Of a stretch of DNA of 64,000 nt, positions 1 to 9,386 are shown in pieces. A program made the translations under genes and the position numbers. The DNA is from Clostridiales bacterium. Lineage in GTDB: Bacteria; Bacillota; Clostridia; Lachnospirales; Lachnospiraceae. How positions within the stretch are numbered: the first letter of the stretch is position 1; the number at the start of each line of letters is the position of its first letter. The notes beneath the pieces were generated by a model, which was not told the DNA's origin, ran no database searches, and saw only the letters and a program-made list of their open reading frames with translations. The stretch lies in contig JAJQIK010000081.1 of assembly GCA_021199255.1 (NCBI GenBank), positions 62,001 to 126,000 on the forward strand. The letters are read 5' to 3'.

Positions 1-2
1 TG

Positions 3-758
3 GATCCCTCAACAGGATATTCCGCCGTGGCGTCGGTGCTTTTGTCCTTTTATCATGCGGCGGTATTTATGATTCGCTGGACGCCGGCCTTTGCCATATT
101 GATATGGCTGTCGCTGCTGCCGGTATTATGGAAGCTTACCGCGCGGTCTAAGGGGCAATTTCGGCATCCTGTCTGGGTCACTCTGGGAGCGTACTGCGTG
201 ATTGCGGCCATGTTTACGCCGACGCTGTATGCCGTCGGCATGGTAGGGCTTGCCAGAGTGGACAATATTATACAAATGGTATATTATCTGTGTCTGGTGA
301 TGGCGACCGCCTATTGGCTGGGGTATTTCAACCACAGAGAAGCATACGCGGCAAAAGCGGCTCCTACGCAGGAGATAGACAGTGAAAAAGCGTGCTCCGG
401 GGAAACGGCGGGAGAAGCGCTGGGACGTTTCCTGGAAAAGACCAGAGGCTCCATGACGGCGGTGTGTCTCTGTACGGCGCTCCTGGTGTGGGTGCTGACC
501 GCGGATAAAAACACATACGCCAGTATTTCCGCCCTGCGCTCTCTGGTAAACGGCGATGCGCAGACCTTCTACACGGAGGCAATGGAGCGTTATGAAATCT
601 ATACAGACGAGGATATCGTAGACGTGGAAGTGAAGCCATACAGCGCGAAGCCGGCGCTTTTTTCCTTCGACGATCTGTCCGAGGACGGAGAAAACTGGCT
701 GAATCTGGCGGTGATGCAGTATTATCATAAGGCGTACGTCAGGCTGGCGGAGGATTAG
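3..758 (+). CDS. Integral membrane protein, C-terminal part (5' end outside window)
   Basis: The frame is open to the left edge of the window, so the gene starts upstream; the GTG at 27 is only an internal in-frame codon. About 251 codons are present. The visible part has roughly five hydrophobic segments (for example around residues 9-24, 26-45, 57-80, 85-105 and 145-165), then about 85 mostly polar residues that probably lie outside the membrane. The pattern recalls the large DUF6056-type membrane proteins of glycan loci, but no catalytic motif is visible and that family name is a guess. It is followed 40 bases later by the DUF5672 gene on the same strand. Confidence 0.7.
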   Translation, partial: DPSTGYSAVASVLLSFYHAAVFMIRWTPAFAILIWLSLLPVLWKLTARSKGQFRHPVWVTLGAYCVIAAMFTPTLYAVGMVGLARVDNIIQMVYYLCLVMATAYWLGYFNHREAYAAKAAPTQEIDSEKACSGETAGEALGRFLEKTRGSMTAVCLCTALLVWVLTADKNTYASISALRSLVNGDAQTFYTEAMERYEIYTDEDIVDVEVKPYSAKPALFSFDDLSEDGENWLNLAVMQYYHKAYVRLAED

Positions 759-798
759 GCCGGAAATAGATGTGGAAAAGGATTGAGGATAAAGGGAT

Positions 799-1569
799 AT
801 GAGACAGGGAACAGAGAAACAATTACAACTGCCCAATGTAACGCTGGCGGCAATGACCAGCGTGGATCTCTATGAAACCATCAAAGCCATGGAATACAGT
901 ATGGAAAAGATTGCTTTCGGGGACGTGGTGCTTATCACCCACAGAAGGCCCCTTTTCCTGCCCCCGTCCATCCGTTATTCCCATACCTCTAAACTAGATC
1001 ATATTGATAAATTTAATTATAAAATGGTGTACGAGCTGGGCAAGCACATTCACACAGATTATGTGCTGCTGATCCATGCGGACGGTTTCGTGGTTCATCC
1101 GGAGAGCTGGCGGGAGGAATTTTTGGATTATGATTATATCGGTTCCCCCTGGCCGCTTCCCGAAAATGATTATGCTTACCGCGACGCTAAGGGAGAAATC
1201 TGCAGGGTAGGCAACAGCGTGTCCATCCGCAGCAAACGGCTGCTGGATTTCCCTGGGCAGGCAGGCTTAAAATGGGAAAAAATGGAGGGAGATGATAACT
1301 ATAATGAAGATACCTTCCTCTGCTGTAAATACAAAAATGTGATTGAGGCTGCGGGTATGCGCTTTGCGCCTGTCGAGGTGGCGAAATACTTCGGGCATGA
1401 GCACATGATCCCGGAAATTATGGACGTGGAAGCGCCCTTTGTATTTCATAAATGGCGGGGCAGAAACGCGCAGTATCCGCAATTTGCCAATCCCTGGAAG
1501 GTCAGATGGCAGAAAGTGAAAAACCGGCTTAGGCCTCTGCTGTTCTGGCGGAGAATCGGGAGCCGGTGA
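799..1569 (+). CDS. DUF5672 family protein, putative glycosyltransferase
   Basis: 256 aa with the features of the DUF5672 family, GT-A-like proteins common in polysaccharide loci. Visible landmarks are HADGFVVHPESW (from about residue 93; the H-A-D triad occupies the position of a DxD-like metal site), DYIGSPWP near 112, VGNSVSIRS near 138 and NEDTFLC near 169. There is no signal peptide and no membrane segment, so it should act in the cytoplasm. GAGGA at 785-789 precedes the ATG with good spacing. The stop overlaps the GTG that precedes the next gene's preferred ATG. Donor and acceptor sugars cannot be read from the sequence. Confidence 0.8.
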   Translation: MRQGTEKQLQLPNVTLAAMTSVDLYETIKAMEYSMEKIAFGDVVLITHRRPLFLPPSIRYSHTSKLDHIDKFNYKMVYELGKHIHTDYVLLIHADGFVVHPESWREEFLDYDYIGSPWPLPENDYAYRDAKGEICRVGNSVSIRSKRLLDFPGQAGLKWEKMEGDDNYNEDTFLCCKYKNVIEAAGMRFAPVEVAKYFGHEHMIPEIMDVEAPFVFHKWRGRNAQYPQFANPWKVRWQKVKNRLRPLLFWRRIGSR

Positions 1570-1586
1570 CGAGGACGGAGAAGCAA

Positions 1587-2528
1587 ATGGTATATGATTG
1601 TATTCCCTTTTTTAACGAATTGGATATTTTAAAGCTCAGGCTGCAGATCTTATCGCCCTATGTGGATAAGTTTATCCTGGAAGAAGCCACGGTAACCTTT
1701 TCCGGGGAGCCCAAGCCTATGATTTTTGCTGAAAATCGGGAGTTGTTCGCGGAATTTGAGGATAAGATTATTTATGTGGCGGTGGAGGACTCCCCGATGG
1801 CCGGCGTGACCACCCACGAGCGGGATAAGTATCAGAAGAATCAATTGATCCGTGGAATGGGAGACTGTAAGCCGGAGGATATTATCCTGTTTGGCGATGT
1901 AGATGAGATTCCCAATCCGGAGACTCTGACGGCTCTTTTAGGGCGCTTCGACTCCTCCAGGATCTATCATCTGGCGCAGCGGATGTTTTACTGCTTCCTG
2001 AATATGGAGGAAATATCGGGCAACCTGTTGTCCATCACCGGGGAATTTGACGGGGTGGAGCGCAGACAATGGCTGGGCACGAAGGTATGCAGCTTTGGCA
2101 ATCTGCCCAAGGAAGGGATTGTGTTCTTAAGGGAGGTATCTCCGCAGGATTCCAGAAGCGTGCGGGTCGCCGACGGCGGATGGCATTTCGGTTATATGGG
2201 CGGCAACGGGGAAAGAGACGTGGCCAGGAGGATTGGCGTTAAGGTACAGGCGGCGGCCCATCAGGAATACAACAGACCCCGTTATCTGTCAGAGGCGGTG
2301 GACAGGCTGCTGTGCGGGGAGGATATCTTTGAACGGAACGCGAAATTTGTCCGCGTGAAGATAGATGGGAGCTACCCGGAATATCTGCGGCAGCATCAGG
2401 AAGAGTATGATTTTCTGATGGCGCCGGAAGTAAGCAGGGCGGGTATTTGGTACAAAAAGGTGAAACTGGCGTGCAGGCGGCGGCTCAGGAGACTGCGCGG
2501 GGCTGTGGCGGGAGCAATTCACAGATGA
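1587..2528 (+). CDS. Glycosyltransferase family 17 protein
   Basis: 313 aa. The N-terminus MVYDCIPFFNELD and the motif FGDVDEIPNPE (DVD near residues 104-106) are typical of GT17, the family named for animal beta-1,4-N-acetylglucosaminyltransferase III and widespread as hypothetical sugar transferases in bacterial glycan loci. I chose ATG 1587 because GGAG lies about 7 bases upstream and the family normally begins exactly here; an in-frame GTG at 1566 overlapping the previous stop would add seven residues. The C-terminus is rich in Arg, compatible with membrane association. The bacterial substrate is unknown. Confidence 0.85.
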   Translation: MVYDCIPFFNELDILKLRLQILSPYVDKFILEEATVTFSGEPKPMIFAENRELFAEFEDKIIYVAVEDSPMAGVTTHERDKYQKNQLIRGMGDCKPEDIILFGDVDEIPNPETLTALLGRFDSSRIYHLAQRMFYCFLNMEEISGNLLSITGEFDGVERRQWLGTKVCSFGNLPKEGIVFLREVSPQDSRSVRVADGGWHFGYMGGNGERDVARRIGVKVQAAAHQEYNRPRYLSEAVDRLLCGEDIFERNAKFVRVKIDGSYPEYLRQHQEEYDFLMAPEVSRAGIWYKKVKLACRRRLRRLRGAVAGAIHR

Positions 2529-3811
2529 AGGATGATCGGCGGAGGCGGAAGGGTATGGAGATGATACAGGCAGCGTACAGACGGTTGAGAGACGGCAGGC
2601 TACCCTGGATACTCTTTTATATTGGACTGACCATAGAGCTTCTTATTGTGGTGGTGGATAAAAGTAATTATGCAAATCCCATAGAAGGCTATCTGTTTCG
2701 GCTGACCTTTCTTCTTTTTGCCGTGAAGCTGGCGCTTACCGGATATCATTGGAAGGAGTGGCTGGCCATTGCCGCGCTGGAGGCGGTAGGCTTTTTGTCA
2801 TACCGTATTACGGGGGAAAACGATATCATTCGCATGGTTACCTTTGCGGCGGCGTGCAGGAATATTCCCTTAAGGCAAATGCTGCGATATACCTTCTGGG
2901 TGACCCTGGCGGGCTGTCTGGTCATCATCATGCTTTCTGTGACGGGGATATACGGAGAAATCAGTCTGACCCAGGCTTATGGGCATGAAGCCGCGGAAAC
3001 CACCCGGTATGTGGGGGTGGAGGAAGCTGAGGAAACCCGTTTTACGCTGGGCATGGGACATCCGAATGCCCTGTCCTGCATGTTTTTCATGCTGACGGCT
3101 CTGGGGGTGTACGTATATTTTTCGCGGATGCGGTGGTATCTGTATCTGTTTCTCATGCTTCTTAACGCGGGCGTCTATCTGCTGACCGGCTCCAAAACAG
3201 GCATGTTGATTACGACGGCGTTTCTTGTGGGCGCATGTATAATGACTTATTGCAGATTTTTGCGGCAAAATCTTTTCGTCTATCTCAGCGGAGCGCTTGT
3301 GTTTGCGCTTTGTATCGGCTTCTCCGTGGACGCGGCGGCCTGCGCCCAGAGAGTAAGGGACGCCCAGTGGAATACGTTTTTCTATTTAAATCCGGGGGAC
3401 AATGTCCATATTGTGACATTGGGAAAAATCGACCGTTATATCAATGGCAGAATTGTTTCGCTGACGGATTCGGAGAAGAATGACGGTATGCTGGAGACAT
3501 GGTCGTCCTTTTCCTGTGAGAATAATATGAAGTATTATTTCGATATGGGCTGGGTCAAACTGTTCTACCGCTATGGAGTGATACCGGGGATTCTGTATGT
3601 GGCCGCCTGTCTGGCACTGTTATGGAAGTTCTATAGGCGCAGGGACGCCTGCGGGCTGGTGCTCTTTGTGGTATTTGCACTTTATACGGTGGTGGAGGCG
3701 CACTTGATTTCCGCCTATATCGGCAGAAATTATCTGCTTATGATGATGGGGGCGATGGGAGGCGCTTACACCGCACAGGGAGACAGGGGAACCAGAAAGG
3801 ACGCTCTATGA
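2525..3811 (+). CDS. Wzy-like polysaccharide polymerase (O-antigen ligase/polymerase family), first copy
   Basis: 428 aa with about ten hydrophobic segments and the family signature of a long periplasm-type loop late in the protein. The stretch GHPNALSCMFFMLTALGV followed by LLTGSKTGML is typical of O-antigen polymerase/ligase proteins, which join or transfer lipid-linked repeat units outside the membrane. The start at 2525 overlaps the GT17 stop as ATGA; ATG 2555, ten codons later, has a better GGAGG and may be the true start. The stop overlaps the next ATG the same way. A second, unrelated-looking Wzy candidate sits at 13384-15018. Confidence 0.78.
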   Translation: MKDDRRRRKGMEMIQAAYRRLRDGRLPWILFYIGLTIELLIVVVDKSNYANPIEGYLFRLTFLLFAVKLALTGYHWKEWLAIAALEAVGFLSYRITGENDIIRMVTFAAACRNIPLRQMLRYTFWVTLAGCLVIIMLSVTGIYGEISLTQAYGHEAAETTRYVGVEEAEETRFTLGMGHPNALSCMFFMLTALGVYVYFSRMRWYLYLFLMLLNAGVYLLTGSKTGMLITTAFLVGACIMTYCRFLRQNLFVYLSGALVFALCIGFSVDAAACAQRVRDAQWNTFFYLNPGDNVHIVTLGKIDRYINGRIVSLTDSEKNDGMLETWSSFSCENNMKYYFDMGWVKLFYRYGVIPGILYVAACLALLWKFYRRRDACGLVLFVVFALYTVVEAHLISAYIGRNYLLMMMGAMGGAYTAQGDRGTRKDAL

Positions 3812-4860
3812 TAAGGGTATTGATGATAGGGCCGGACAGAAGCGTACACGGCGGTATTTCCGGTGTGGTCAATAATTACTATGAGGCGGGCTTAGACCGC
3901 AGGATTGCCCTGCATTATATCGGCACCATGGAAGAGGGGGGCTGGCTGCGTAAGCTGTGGAAAGCGGCGGGAGCGTATGTTCAATTTTTAACAAGGCTTC
4001 CCTTTTATGAGATTGTGCACGTAAACATGGCGTCGGATAACAGTTATCGGCGGAAGGCGGTTTTTATCCGCACGGCTCATTTTTTCCATAAAAAAATCGT
4101 AATCCATCAGCATGGCGGAGATTTTGAGACCTTTTATGCAGAACAGCGCAGCGCCAAGGGGCAGGAAAAGATACGAAAGGTGCTGAAAATGGGGGACGCT
4201 TTTTTAGTGCTGGCGCCCCCGTGGAAGGAATTTTTCGGCCGTCTCATCGGTGAGGAAACTATAACGGTACTGCCGGATTCCATCGCCCTGCCGGAGCCGT
4301 TTACCAAGCATTATGATAATCACAGGGTACTGTTTCTGGGGCGATTGTGTAAGGAAAAGGGAATCGGGGAATTGCTTGCCTGTGTGCCGGAGCTTGCCAG
4401 ACGGGTGCCGGATTTCCATTTATATTTAGGCGGCATCTGGGAGGATTCGGCGCTGATGCGGACTGCCCTGCAGGATCAGGAGCATATTACCTGGCTTGGC
4501 TGGGTGGACGGGGAAGAGAAGCGCAGGTGGCTGGCTGACTGCCGGATTCTGGTACTGCCGTCTTATTTCGAGGGGCAGTCGGTGGCGCTTCTGGAAGCCA
4601 TGGCATATTACTGCGGCATTGTGGCGTCGGATACCGGCGGGATTCCGCAGATGATACAGACGGAAGAAACCGGGCTGCTGGTGCCGCCGAAAGATGCCCA
4701 GGCTTTGCAGGCAGGGCTTCTCAGACTGCTGCAGGATGAGGAATTGTGCAGACGGCTGGGTGGCGCGGCGCGCAGTAAGGCGGAGCGGGAATTTGGTATT
4801 GAGGAAAATATGCGGAGACTGATAGAAATCTATGGGAAGCTGCAGGAAAGAACTGATTAG
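3808..4860 (+). CDS. Glycosyltransferase family 4
   Basis: 350 aa GT-B fold retaining glycosyltransferase. The N-terminal domain opens MIRVLMIGPDRSVHGGISG, the glycine-rich loop of GT4 enzymes. The C-terminal domain has FLGRLCKEKGIGEL and the E-x7-E region SYFEGQSVALLEAMAYYCG followed by ASDTGGIPQMI, which bind the nucleotide-sugar donor. Cytoplasmic, no signal peptide. Start ATG 3808 overlaps the upstream polymerase stop (ATGA), so the two are probably translationally coupled. The transferred sugar cannot be deduced. Confidence 0.88.
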   Translation: MIRVLMIGPDRSVHGGISGVVNNYYEAGLDRRIALHYIGTMEEGGWLRKLWKAAGAYVQFLTRLPFYEIVHVNMASDNSYRRKAVFIRTAHFFHKKIVIHQHGGDFETFYAEQRSAKGQEKIRKVLKMGDAFLVLAPPWKEFFGRLIGEETITVLPDSIALPEPFTKHYDNHRVLFLGRLCKEKGIGELLACVPELARRVPDFHLYLGGIWEDSALMRTALQDQEHITWLGWVDGEEKRRWLADCRILVLPSYFEGQSVALLEAMAYYCGIVASDTGGIPQMIQTEETGLLVPPKDAQALQAGLLRLLQDEELCRRLGGAARSKAEREFGIEENMRRLIEIYGKLQERTD

Positions 4861-5842
4861 TGTGATCGTGCCGGTTCATAACGGGCAGGATTATCTGGAA
4901 AAATGCATAGACAGTATTGCGGCGCAGACCTATGAGCCGTTGGAAATCATCGTGGTCAATGACGGTTCTACGGACGCTACGGCGCAGGCCTGCCAGCGGC
5001 TGCGGCATCGGTATTCCCATCTCCGGGTCATAACGCTGCCGGACGTGGGGGTGGCTGCGGCCAGAAACCGGGGGATAGAACAGGCGCAGGGAGACTATCT
5101 TACCTTTGTGGATGCGGACGACAGGCTGCGCCCGGATATGCTCAGCCGTTTGTATGACAGTCTGCAATCTACGGAAAGCGATATGGCGGGCTGCCGGTTT
5201 GCCGCCTGGAGTACCCAGACCCAGTGGGAACAGCTTGCGGACGGCGGGAGAGATGCGGAGGCCGTTCCGGCGCAGGTCTGTGACAGCTATCACTATCTGC
5301 GGAATCATATTCTGCGGGATAACTGCCGCTGTTGGAGTAAGCTTTATCGCAGGAGCCTGATTGGAGAGGTGCGGTTCAGGGAGGAACTGACCATTGGCGA
5401 GGATCTGCTTTTTCTGGTAAATCTGCTGCCCCGTCTGCAAAGGGTGGCGGAGCTGGAATATCAAGGCTACGGCTATTTCCAGAATCCGGGCGGACTGATG
5501 AAGCGCCCCTTTAATCCGGCTTATATGGATCAGATCAAGTGCTGGGAGCTGGCCGGAGAAGAGATTCTAAGGGCGGACGCGACTCTGGAAGCGCAGATTA
5601 ATGGGAAGCTTATGACAGCCATTATGCTGACCGTGGGCAAGATCGCCCTGCTTCCCGGCAGGGAACGCAGGGAGGCAAGGGAGTATCTGGCAATCTGTAA
5701 AGGAAAAATATCCCGCTATAGCGGTCAGAAGGAAAGCTGCGCCTGTCTGCCGAAGGGGTACAGGCTTAAGATCAGGCTGTTTGCCAAATCGCCGGCACTC
5801 TATACGGCGTCCTATCATTTCCTGCAAAGGATAAAGCGGTAA
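4832..5842 (+). CDS. Glycosyltransferase family 2
   Basis: 336 aa inverting GT-A enzyme. SVIVPVHNGQDYLEKC near the N-terminus, VVNDGSTDA near residues 41-49 and the DxD metal site FVDADDRLRPDM near 92-103 are all present. The gene overlaps the end of the upstream GT4 by 29 bases; no good ribosome site precedes ATG 4832 and the start could lie a few codons downstream. It is followed closely by another GT2, a common arrangement in repeat-unit assembly. Substrate unknown. Confidence 0.87.
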   Translation: MGSCRKELISVIVPVHNGQDYLEKCIDSIAAQTYEPLEIIVVNDGSTDATAQACQRLRHRYSHLRVITLPDVGVAAARNRGIEQAQGDYLTFVDADDRLRPDMLSRLYDSLQSTESDMAGCRFAAWSTQTQWEQLADGGRDAEAVPAQVCDSYHYLRNHILRDNCRCWSKLYRRSLIGEVRFREELTIGEDLLFLVNLLPRLQRVAELEYQGYGYFQNPGGLMKRPFNPAYMDQIKCWELAGEEILRADATLEAQINGKLMTAIMLTVGKIALLPGRERREAREYLAICKGKISRYSGQKESCACLPKGYRLKIRLFAKSPALYTASYHFLQRIKR

Positions 5843-5875
5843 AGGACTGTGGAAGAGACAGGAAAGGAACGGGGT

Positions 5876-6895
5876 ATGAAGAAGAAAAATGCGAAAATCA
5901 GCGTAATTGTGCCGGTTTATAATAAAGAGCCCTATCTTAAGGAATGTATTGAGAGTATTCTGGGGCAGACCTATGAGAACCTGGAACTGATTCTGGTAGA
6001 TGATGAATCCACGGATAAAAGCGCGGCCATCTGTGATCGCTATGGGCAGTCAGATGAACGGGTTGTGGTGCTGCATCAGAAGAACGGAGGGCCGACCGCT
6101 GCCTGTGTGGCGGGTATGCGCGCCGCCACCGGCCAATATTATCTGTTTGTGGACAGCGACGATTATGTGGAACGGGATATGCTGGCCAAGATGTCGGAGT
6201 GCCTGAAGAATATCCCCGGAGAAGTAGTCTGCTGCGATCATATCCTGGAAAAGCAGAAGACCACCAGGCCGGTTCGCAGCGCCGCCGCCCCCGGCGAGTA
6301 TACGGGGGATCAACTGGTCAGGGAGATCAAAATGAAGCTGATAGGGCGGGAACAGAAAATCTTTTCCCTGTCCCGCTGTATGAAGCTGTGTGAAAAATCT
6401 GTTTTTCAGGGAAACGAACCATATTATGATTATGATATCCGCTTTGGAGACGATTCTCATCTGATGTATCCCGCCATGCTGAACAGTACCAGAGTCGTGA
6501 TCATGGAAAATGCGTTCTTCTATCATTACCGTTATGTGGAAGGGTCTATTATTCACCGCTATGACGACGGAATCTATGAGAGCGTGGAGAAATTAATTGC
6601 GTCCCTGTCGAAAGCGGCGGCGGATAAGCAGGTACCGGAAGGGCGCCAGGCGGTGGACAGAGAGCATTGCTATATGCTTTTATACGTATTGAAAAACGAA
6701 CTGCGCAGCCCGTATAAAAACTATAAGGCGAAGATTCGGGACATTTTTGGTTCCGCCGGGGTTCAGGAATTAATCAGGAGCACGCCGTTATCGGTTCGGG
6801 AGCGCTCCCACGCGCTGCTGTATCTGGGCATACAGTATCCGGACAGCGGCTTCATCAGTATTCTGCGGTGGATTCTGAAGTTATATGACAGATAG
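5876..6895 (+). CDS. Glycosyltransferase family 2
   Basis: 339 aa GT-A enzyme with ISVIVPVYNKEPYLKECI at the N-terminus, LVDDESTDKS (the usual ND is VDDES here) and the metal site FVDSDDYVERDM. ATG 5876 was chosen because AAGGA lies about 7 bases upstream and the product begins just before the GT2 fold; the upstream in-frame GTG at 5849 has no site. The C-terminal third is hydrophilic and of the EPS GT2 type seen in Lachnospiraceae and streptococci. It sits between another GT2 and a GT11 gene, so it likely adds one sugar of the same repeat unit. Confidence 0.87.
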   Translation: MKKKNAKISVIVPVYNKEPYLKECIESILGQTYENLELILVDDESTDKSAAICDRYGQSDERVVVLHQKNGGPTAACVAGMRAATGQYYLFVDSDDYVERDMLAKMSECLKNIPGEVVCCDHILEKQKTTRPVRSAAAPGEYTGDQLVREIKMKLIGREQKIFSLSRCMKLCEKSVFQGNEPYYDYDIRFGDDSHLMYPAMLNSTRVVIMENAFFYHYRYVEGSIIHRYDDGIYESVEKLIASLSKAAADKQVPEGRQAVDREHCYMLLYVLKNELRSPYKNYKAKIRDIFGSAGVQELIRSTPLSVRERSHALLYLGIQYPDSGFISILRWILKLYDR

Positions 6896-6974
6896 CCGCC
6901 GGGAATGTTATAAGAAGGCATGGATTCCATAAAAGAAGTCCGTGGAGGGAAAGGTTCTCGGAATGGAGGTTCCG

Positions 6975-7886
6975 ATGATTATTATCAGAGTTATGGGCGG
7001 GCTGGGCAATCAACTACAGCAATATGCCCTTTACAGAAAGTATGAAAGCATGGGAGTGGAAGCGCGGCTGGATTTGTCGTGGTTTGACCGGGACGTACAG
7101 GAAAATATGCTGGCGAAGCGTCGGCTGGAGCTGAACCGTTTCGTTGGGCTTCCCATGAAAATTGCCAGCCGGGAAGAGATCAAGGCAGTGTTGGGACGGC
7201 AGTTTGGAGAACCGGAGAAGCTTTGGGCTAAAGTGAAGCGGAAGGTGCGTCCGAAGGCCTCTCCGGTTTTTACAGAGTATGACCAGTACCATCCCCAGAT
7301 ATTGGACTGGAAGAGCAAGTATCTGGTGGGATATTGGGCCTGTGAGAAATATTACGGGGATATTCTGGGGGAAATTCGCGACAGTATCCGCTTCCCCAAG
7401 GGCGGCGATGAGCGCAACCTTATGCTCATGCGGGAAATGGAACAGACTCAGTCCGTCAGCGTGCATATCCGGCGGGGAGATTATCTGGATACGGCGAATC
7501 TGGAGCTGTTTGGCAATATTTGTACGGAAGCCTACTATGACAGGGCGATTGCCTGTATAAAGCGACGCTTCCCGCAGGCGGCGTTCTATCTGTTTTCTGA
7601 TGACAGCGAGTATGTCAGGGCTCATTATCAGGGAGAAGAATATCATATCGTGGATTGGAACCGGGGAGAGGACAGCTTCTATGATATGATGCTGATGAGC
7701 TGCTGCAGGCACAATATCTGCGCCAACAGTACCTTTAGCTTCTGGGGAGCCAGATTGAACAGGCATGGGGACAAGATGATGATCCGCCCCTCCATTCATA
7801 AGAACAGCCAGAGCTGCGTACCGGAAGAAATGAAAAGCTTATGGCGGGGCTGGACGCTGATTTCCCCTGCCGGAGAGATTATTTGA
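6975..7886 (+). CDS. Glycosyltransferase family 11, alpha-1,2-fucosyltransferase-like
   Basis: 303 aa. GT11 landmarks are clear: MGGLGNQLQQYALYRKYE at the N-terminus and VSVHIRRGDYL with HxRRGDY at residues 164-170, then YLFSDDSEYV and a late NSTFSFWGARLN region. This family transfers fucose from GDP-fucose in alpha-1,2 linkage in characterised bacteria. GGAGGT at 6965-6970 places the start at ATG 6975; upstream in-frame GTG 6942 and ATG 6963 are weaker choices. No GDP-fucose synthesis genes are present in the window, so the donor would come from elsewhere or be different. The stop codon overlaps the -35 box of the next promoter. Confidence 0.87.
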   Translation: MIIIRVMGGLGNQLQQYALYRKYESMGVEARLDLSWFDRDVQENMLAKRRLELNRFVGLPMKIASREEIKAVLGRQFGEPEKLWAKVKRKVRPKASPVFTEYDQYHPQILDWKSKYLVGYWACEKYYGDILGEIRDSIRFPKGGDERNLMLMREMEQTQSVSVHIRRGDYLDTANLELFGNICTEAYYDRAIACIKRRFPQAAFYLFSDDSEYVRAHYQGEEYHIVDWNRGEDSFYDMMLMSCCRHNICANSTFSFWGARLNRHGDKMMIRPSIHKNSQSCVPEEMKSLWRGWTLISPAGEII

Positions 7887-7911
7887 TATTTTATGTAAGA
7901 AAAGATATAAT
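7883..7911 (+). promoter_or_regulatory. Strong SigA-type promoter before the priming transferase
   Basis: TTGATA at 7883-7888, a 17-base spacer and a perfect TATAAT at 7906-7911. The -35 box overlaps the stop codon of the GT11 gene. Transcription would start near 7918, giving a leader of about 38 bases with AGGAAAG at 7937-7943 before ATG 7956. It is the best promoter in the left half of the locus and implies an internal transcription unit starting at the initiating sugar transferase. Confidence 0.72.
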
Positions 7912-7955
7912 GGGACTGGATATCCGAATAATAAACAGGAAAGAACCCAAAGACT

Positions 7956-9368
7956 ATGAACCGAAAGAAAAAGATTATTGAAAGCTACGGTCTGTTATTA
8001 TCAGATCTGCTTTGCGTTATAGTTGCATATGTAGCGGCGATTCTTCTGCGGTACCAGAAATTCGCCCGGGTTATGGAACCGGAAGTGCACGTATTGGTAT
8101 GCGTGTTTTTTCTGTTGTTTTGCACGATTTACAGCTTCCTGCTGGACTGGAACAGGAATTTTCTGGACAGGGGGATCTTCGTAGAATTTGTGGCGGTGTT
8201 AAAGCTGAATATCTTTATGGTACTGGCGGTTGCCGGAACTCTTTTTGTGATTCAGCGGGGAGCTGCTTTTTCCCGAATGGTTATGGGCTGTTTCGCCGTT
8301 CTGGACGTGTTTTTGGTGTGGCTGGTGCGGCTCGCCATGAAGAAGCTCCTGCGGGCATATCTGACCTCGGAAGCCAATCTGGTGAAGATGATGGTGATTA
8401 CCAAGGACCGTGTGATGGACCGCACGGTTGCCCAGTTAAAGGAAAAGCTGGATATCAATTATGAAATTGTAGCGCTGGCTTGTGTGGACGAAGAGCGCAA
8501 GGGCGTGATTGTGGATGGTATCAGGGTGACCGCGGACGGAGAGGATGTGCTGGATATAGCAAGGCAGATGCCCTTAGACGAGGCCTTTGTGAATCTGCCG
8601 GATACAGACAAGGGCTATGTCAAAAAGCTCATCTATGAGCTGGAATCCATGGGCGTGGTCTGCCATTATAATATCGATATCATCGACGGCGGACAAAAGG
8701 AAATCACCGTGGACAGCTTCGCGGGCTATACGGTGATGTCCTATTCCATCACGCATTATGATTACCGGCGCATGATGGTCAAACGGCTGATCGATATGGC
8801 GGGCGGCTTGGTGGGGCTGCTGATTACGGCGGTTGCGACGCCTTTTGTGGCGCTGGCAATCCGGCTGGATTCGCCGGGGCCGATTTTCTTTGCGCAGACC
8901 CGTATCGGCAAGAATGGAAGGCGCTTTAAGATTTATAAATTTCGTTCCATGTATATTGACGCGGAGGAGCGCAGGAAAGAGCTGGAAGCGCAGAATGAAA
9001 TGAATGGACTGATGTTCAAGATGGAGAATGATCCGCGGATTACGCGGGTAGGCAGGTTTATCCGCAAGACGAGCATTGATGAGCTGCCCCAGTTTTTAAA
9101 TATTGTAAAGGGCGATATGAGTCTGGTAGGCACAAGGCCTCCCACGGAGGACGAATTTGAGCAGTATAATTCCCATTACAGAAGACGTATCAGTATGACG
9201 CCGGGACTTACCGGGCTGTGGCAGATCAGCGGGCGGAGCGATATCTCTGATTTTGACGAGGTGGTGAAGCTGGATTTAGAGTACATCGATAACTGGTCCA
9301 TCGGGCTGGATATTAAGATCCTGTTTAAGACCGTAGGGGCGGTATTGAGGGGGCGCGGCTCTAAATAA
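7956..9368 (+). CDS. Polyprenyl-phosphate sugar-1-phosphate transferase (WbaP/CpsE-type priming enzyme)
   Basis: 470 aa. Four hydrophobic segments fill the first 130 residues, a CoA-binding-like Rossmann domain follows, and the C-terminal third is the bacterial sugar transferase domain: a membrane anchor after KRLIDMAGG, SPGPIFFAQTRIGKNG, FKIYKFRSMYIDAEER, TSIDELPQFLNIVKGDMSLV, GTRPPTEDEF and MTPGLTGLWQISGRSD. These enzymes transfer a sugar phosphate from a UDP-sugar to undecaprenyl phosphate and start repeat-unit assembly. The length and N-terminal domain match the exopolysaccharide polyprenyl glycosylphosphotransferase family. Which sugar is used (glucose, galactose or an N-acetyl or bacillosamine-type sugar) is not decidable. 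It has its own strong promoter. Confidence 0.9.
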   Translation: MNRKKKIIESYGLLLSDLLCVIVAYVAAILLRYQKFARVMEPEVHVLVCVFFLLFCTIYSFLLDWNRNFLDRGIFVEFVAVLKLNIFMVLAVAGTLFVIQRGAAFSRMVMGCFAVLDVFLVWLVRLAMKKLLRAYLTSEANLVKMMVITKDRVMDRTVAQLKEKLDINYEIVALACVDEERKGVIVDGIRVTADGEDVLDIARQMPLDEAFVNLPDTDKGYVKKLIYELESMGVVCHYNIDIIDGGQKEITVDSFAGYTVMSYSITHYDYRRMMVKRLIDMAGGLVGLLITAVATPFVALAIRLDSPGPIFFAQTRIGKNGRRFKIYKFRSMYIDAEERRKELEAQNEMNGLMFKMENDPRITRVGRFIRKTSIDELPQFLNIVKGDMSLVGTRPPTEDEFEQYNSHYRRRISMTPGLTGLWQISGRSDISDFDEVVKLDLEYIDNWSIGLDIKILFKTVGAVLRGRGSK

Positions 9369-9386
9369 GCGGGAAGGCAAATAGAA

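Noticed and set aside
126-836. Minus-strand open frame of about 236 codons at the left end
   Set aside because: Shadow of the membrane protein gene; composition rich in Arg and His without domain features.
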